From: an uncultured Bacteroidaceae bacterium
Lineage (GTDB): Bacteria > Bacteroidota > Bacteroidia > Bacteroidales > Bacteroidaceae
DNA length: 64,000 nt
Reading direction: 5' to 3'
NCBI GenBank assembly: GCA_904502235.1
Contig: CAJGDP010000001.1
Location: 62,001 to 126,000 of the forward strand
This document shows, in pieces, positions 61,151 to 64,000 of this stretch (within the stretch, counting starts at the first letter, position 1; every line of letters starts with the position of its first letter). A program made the position numbers and the translations under genes. A model generated the notes under the pieces. It made no database searches. It saw only the letters and a list, made by a program, of their open reading frames with translations, and was not told the DNA's origin.

Positions 61151-64000
61151 TCGTCAGCGAGAACTTCATGCTCACACCAAAGTCGGTTGTTGAGGTGGGG
61201 TAGGAGTTTGTGGAGATGAGCGGAATCATCTTCTGACGGTCGAAGTATACGCTGAAGGTAAGCATCTTGCTATAGGCATAGTCGGCTGTTACCGAGTAGT
61301 TGAACGATTTGTTGCCGCTTGTTGCCTGTGTTGTTCCCTTGTCGATGCTACGGCATATTGACGAGCTGTTCTTGAAAGAGAAGTCGGCACGTATGTTTAT
61401 GTCGTTTCCTTGTTGGTTCTTGCTGTTCTTTCCCGGTTTCTTGCCTCCGTTCAGGAATTTCAGGTTTACAATCTTGTAGCCTATGTTGAATGCTATCTCT
61501 TCGGAGCTTGTCTCCACCAGTTGTATGGCTGTGACACTCATATTGAGCGTTCTCGATTTAATGAACTTACCGCCGAGTGTAAGGTTGAAGTTTGTGGTTA
61601 CATCGAGTCCTATGAGTGGTGAGAAGCTTTCGTTTATTGATACGGCTCCCACGTTGTATCGTCCGCTTGGAACGGGCATTCCGGTGGTTGTGTTGTTTAC
61701 AAAACCGATGCCTTTTGAATACTCCATATATGTTGCATAGGTGCTGTATGAACCTACTGAATATACGCTCTTGTATCCATGCTCTATGTTCACGCTCTTG
61801 AAGTATTTCTTAAGGAACTCCAGCTTTGAAAGTCCCGAATATTTAATCTTCCAGTTTGGCAGCAGACGGAACATCTGTGGGAATATGCCGTTGCCTTTTA
61901 TGCCTGTGTATGTATCGAGGAATGCCGGAATCATGACATCGGCTGAGTATTTGTTCACTCCTCCGTTTGCCGCATCGTATGGCTTGCCGGCGAGTGTGCT
62001 CGATGCAGGGTATTTTGTTCCTTCGTAGAGTTTTTCGGTGTTCTTGCGATACTGCTCTATGTTGTTTACAAAGTTATCGTATATTGCCGACTTGTAGCCG
62101 TTGCCTGCATTGCCTCCACCGAATGAGTTGCCTATGGTTATGGTGGTCATAGTAAGTCCGCCCGACTCGTTGAACGGCATGCCTGCATACATGAACTGTA
62201 TGTTCTTGCTGTTGTTGCGTGTCCAGCTTGCGTTAAGGTCTATCTTGAAGTCGCGCATCGGTTCAAGTGTCATCTTCAGCTGAAGGTCTTCGGCTGCGGT
62301 GGATGCCGCCTGTGATGCAATGCTGTCGCTGCGCAACAGCCAACTGTTGCGGTGTGCCTTTTCAAGGAAACTGTCGTCGGTGAAACCGAAGGCAAAGTCC
62401 AGGCCGGGAGCGAATACTCCATCCACTTTGTTCTGTCCGAATATGTCGCCTGTGTTGGGAAGGAATCCGGGCAGGTTCATGGCGTATGCGTTGGTGTAGT
62501 TCACCGAGATGTTTCTTACAAGCATCAGGGCGCGTACGGGGTATTGCATTGCTTTGGCAAAGCTACTGCGTTCGGTGTTGCCTGTGGCTTTGGGCAGAAT
62601 GGTTACTTTTACATCAATGCTGTCCTTGTTCTTTATAAGAATCTTGTTGTCATCGATAATCTTGTATTTCAGACGATAGTTCTCGCCCTTTTTGGTGCGG
62701 GCTGTTATTTCAATCTTCTTGCTCTTTAGGTTATGGGCTATTGTAACAGTGGTGTCGTTGCGCAACGATACCTCTTTTACAAAGGGTTTCACCTTCTTTT
62801 GCTTTGGCTTGCGTGCCTGAGTCTTGCTTTTGCTCTTGTTGCTTGCAAAGCGTTTGTTTGTCTCTTCAAGGTATGGTATAAGGTTATAGAGCTTTTCAAA
62901 GTTCAATGTTCCTTTAAAGGTGATGTTACGTTTGTTTGCAATGTTGTTTCCGAAGTTTATACCCGAGATGGTGTTGCCTCTCTGCCAGTTATATGACGAT
63001 GAGTAGCTTACATCGGCTGTGAGCCATTCAAAAATCGGCATCTTGTTGAGTGGCAACGAATATGATGCGTTGAAACTCTGCTGGTATCCGAGCGGTGTAC
63101 CGAACTCCTTCAGACTCTGTTTTACGGAGTCCTTCCATATTGCATATTCGTTGGGGTAGAGGGCTTTGTTCACCGGAATGAACGGTTCCGATACTTCGGC
63201 ATTGGTTCCGGTGCTTAAGCTCATCTTAAGGTTGGTTGTGGGGTCCCATTTTATCGACATAGAACGGTTCCAGTAGAACTGTTGCGAGAAGGTGAGCGGT
63301 ATTTCACTGCCTCCTGCCATGGCGTCAAGGTCGCGACGCTGGAGTTCGTGGTAGGTGCGTGTCATGTCGGTGTTCAAACCTAGCGACTGTGGAAGCGGAT
63401 TTACTCCCCACTCCTTAAGGATTTTTGCCCATTTTGACTTTGTCTTCATCTTGCCGAACGGCTTAATGGTCTTTATGGGGCTTGAATAGTTGTATGTGAG
63501 CGATGCCTTCCAGTTCAGTTTGTTCTCCCAACTGATGGTGCTTCCGCTGTTGTCGGTGCTTGAACGTGAGTAGCTGAAACTTATGTTCGCAGGGTCGTAG
63601 GGCATAGGTTTCTTGCTGCTTATGTTTATCTTGGCATTGCTTATGCTGAAGTTACGGCTTATTGAATGTACCTCGGCAATATTCTTCAAGGAATCCCTGC
63701 TTGCGCCACTGTATGAGTCGAGCATCTCGTCGAGCAACAGGTCGGTATCGAAGGGGCTGTAGAGCGGTGAGGTAACCTCTTCGGTGAATGAGTAATATGC
63801 GGGAATTGATATCTTGAACGATTCAGGGAACAGACGGCCGGCATTCATTGTTCCAGTCAATGAATACTTGTAGTAGTTATCGGTGCTACGTGCCGACAGT
63901 TTCTCTTCCAATCCGCCGAAACCGGCTGTCTCAATCTTGCCTTGTGCCGCGAACGATGCAATGTCCGATAATTTGAGGTTCAGGTTTCCTTGTGCCGCCC
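61146..64000 (-). CDS. sprA: SprA, type IX secretion outer-membrane translocon, 5' part beyond window
   Basis: The frame is open from the stop at 61146 to the window edge (at least 950 residues), so only the C-terminal part of this very large (about 2400-residue) protein is here. Family segments are visible: KIETAGFGGLEEKLSARSTDNYYKYS, LFPESFKISIPAYYSF, RNISVNYTNAYAMNLPGFLP and the ending FGVSMKFSLTR. SprA forms the 36-strand barrel that is the outer-membrane channel of the T9SS. The two glycosidases at 17-24 kb have the C-terminal sorting domains it would export. A TTG at 63911 is not the start. Terminator shared with the convergent gene. Confidence 0.9.
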   Translation of the reverse strand, partial: AAQGNLNLKLSDIASFAAQGKIETAGFGGLEEKLSARSTDNYYKYSLTGTMNAGRLFPESFKISIPAYYSFTEEVTSPLYSPFDTDLLLDEMLDSYSGASRDSLKNIAEVHSISRNFSISNAKINISSKKPMPYDPANISFSYSRSSTDNSGSTISWENKLNWKASLTYNYSSPIKTIKPFGKMKTKSKWAKILKEWGVNPLPQSLGLNTDMTRTYHELQRRDLDAMAGGSEIPLTFSQQFYWNRSMSIKWDPTTNLKMSLSTGTNAEVSEPFIPVNKALYPNEYAIWKDSVKQSLKEFGTPLGYQQSFNASYSLPLNKMPIFEWLTADVSYSSSYNWQRGNTISGINFGNNIANKRNITFKGTLNFEKLYNLIPYLEETNKRFASNKSKSKTQARKPKQKKVKPFVKEVSLRNDTTVTIAHNLKSKKIEITARTKKGENYRLKYKIIDDNKILIKNKDSIDVKVTILPKATGNTERSSFAKAMQYPVRALMLVRNISVNYTNAYAMNLPGFLPNTGDIFGQNKVDGVFAPGLDFAFGFTDDSFLEKAHRNSWLLRSDSIASQAASTAAEDLQLKMTLEPMRDFKIDLNASWTRNNSKNIQFMYAGMPFNESGGLTMTTITIGNSFGGGNAGNGYKSAIYDNFVNNIEQYRKNTEKLYEGTKYPASSTLAGKPYDAANGGVNKYSADVMIPAFLDTYTGIKGNGIFPQMFRLLPNWKIKYSGLSKLEFLKKYFKSVNIEHGYKSVYSVGSYSTYATYMEYSKGIGFVNNTTTGMPVPSGRYNVGAVSINESFSPLIGLDVTTNFNLTLGGKFIKSRTLNMSVTAIQLVETSSEEIAFNIGYKIVNLKFLNGGKKPGKNSKNQQGNDINIRADFSFKNSSSICRSIDKGTTQATSGNKSFNYSVTADYAYSKMLTFSVYFDRQKMIPLISTNSYPTSTTDFGVSMKFSLTR

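Overview
The window is a chromosomal segment from a member of the Bacteroidales, most likely Prevotella-like. The evidence is a SusC/SusD pair with glycosidases, 2-oxoacid:ferredoxin oxidoreductase, DUF4271 and hemD-rnpA-yidD-tatD synteny, and promoters of the Bacteroidetes form TTTG-N19-TAnnTTTG. The type IX secretion (T9SS) translocon gene sprA, together with two secreted enzymes that end in T9SS-like sorting domains, argues for a Prevotella-type lineage rather than Bacteroides itself. No species can be named from the sequence alone.

Layout. 1-3.5 kb: a truncated acyltransferase, then a + strand operon of a gate-domain membrane protein, mtnN and luxS (S-adenosylhomocysteine recycling and AI-2 precursor formation), closed by a terminator against tRNA-Gln. 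3.7-15 kb: a long minus-strand series holding a dTDP-3-amino-sugar pair, tatD-yidD-rnpA-hemD, DUF4271, a LOG-family protein, a phosphoethanolamine transferase, comM, a thioredoxin-like lipoprotein and typA. 15-17 kb: rpsO and an NhaC-type antiporter. 17-29.3 kb: a polysaccharide utilization locus (susC, susD and two GH85-like endo-beta-N-acetylglucosaminidases), probably acting on N-glycans. 29.6-40.5 kb: korAB, a TonB-dependent receptor and a tripartite RND efflux operon. 40.6-44.1 kb: a + strand operon efp, GT2, radC, DUF59 and lpxH.

44.1-46.4 kb is an AT-rich type II restriction-modification pair inserted between housekeeping genes. 46.5-58.7 kb holds a solitary TolC protein, a CCA-adding-type nucleotidyltransferase, an unknown lipoprotein, ackA-pta, hisS, a membrane zinc peptidase, purA with a Fur-family regulator, an AlkD-like/AraC pair and a TPR protein. 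58.9-61.1 kb holds tRNA-Arg, a highly structured 6S-like small RNA and, only 14 nt after its terminator, an AT-rich second phosphoethanolamine transferase. The window ends inside sprA.

The points most worth following are the small RNA whose terminator abuts an acquired lipid-modification gene, the restriction-modification island with a poorly classified endonuclease, and the T9SS-linked N-glycan locus. Several convergent gene pairs share long, nearly perfect palindromic terminators, one of which contains both stop codons. Family names come from recognising motifs by eye; no database search was run.
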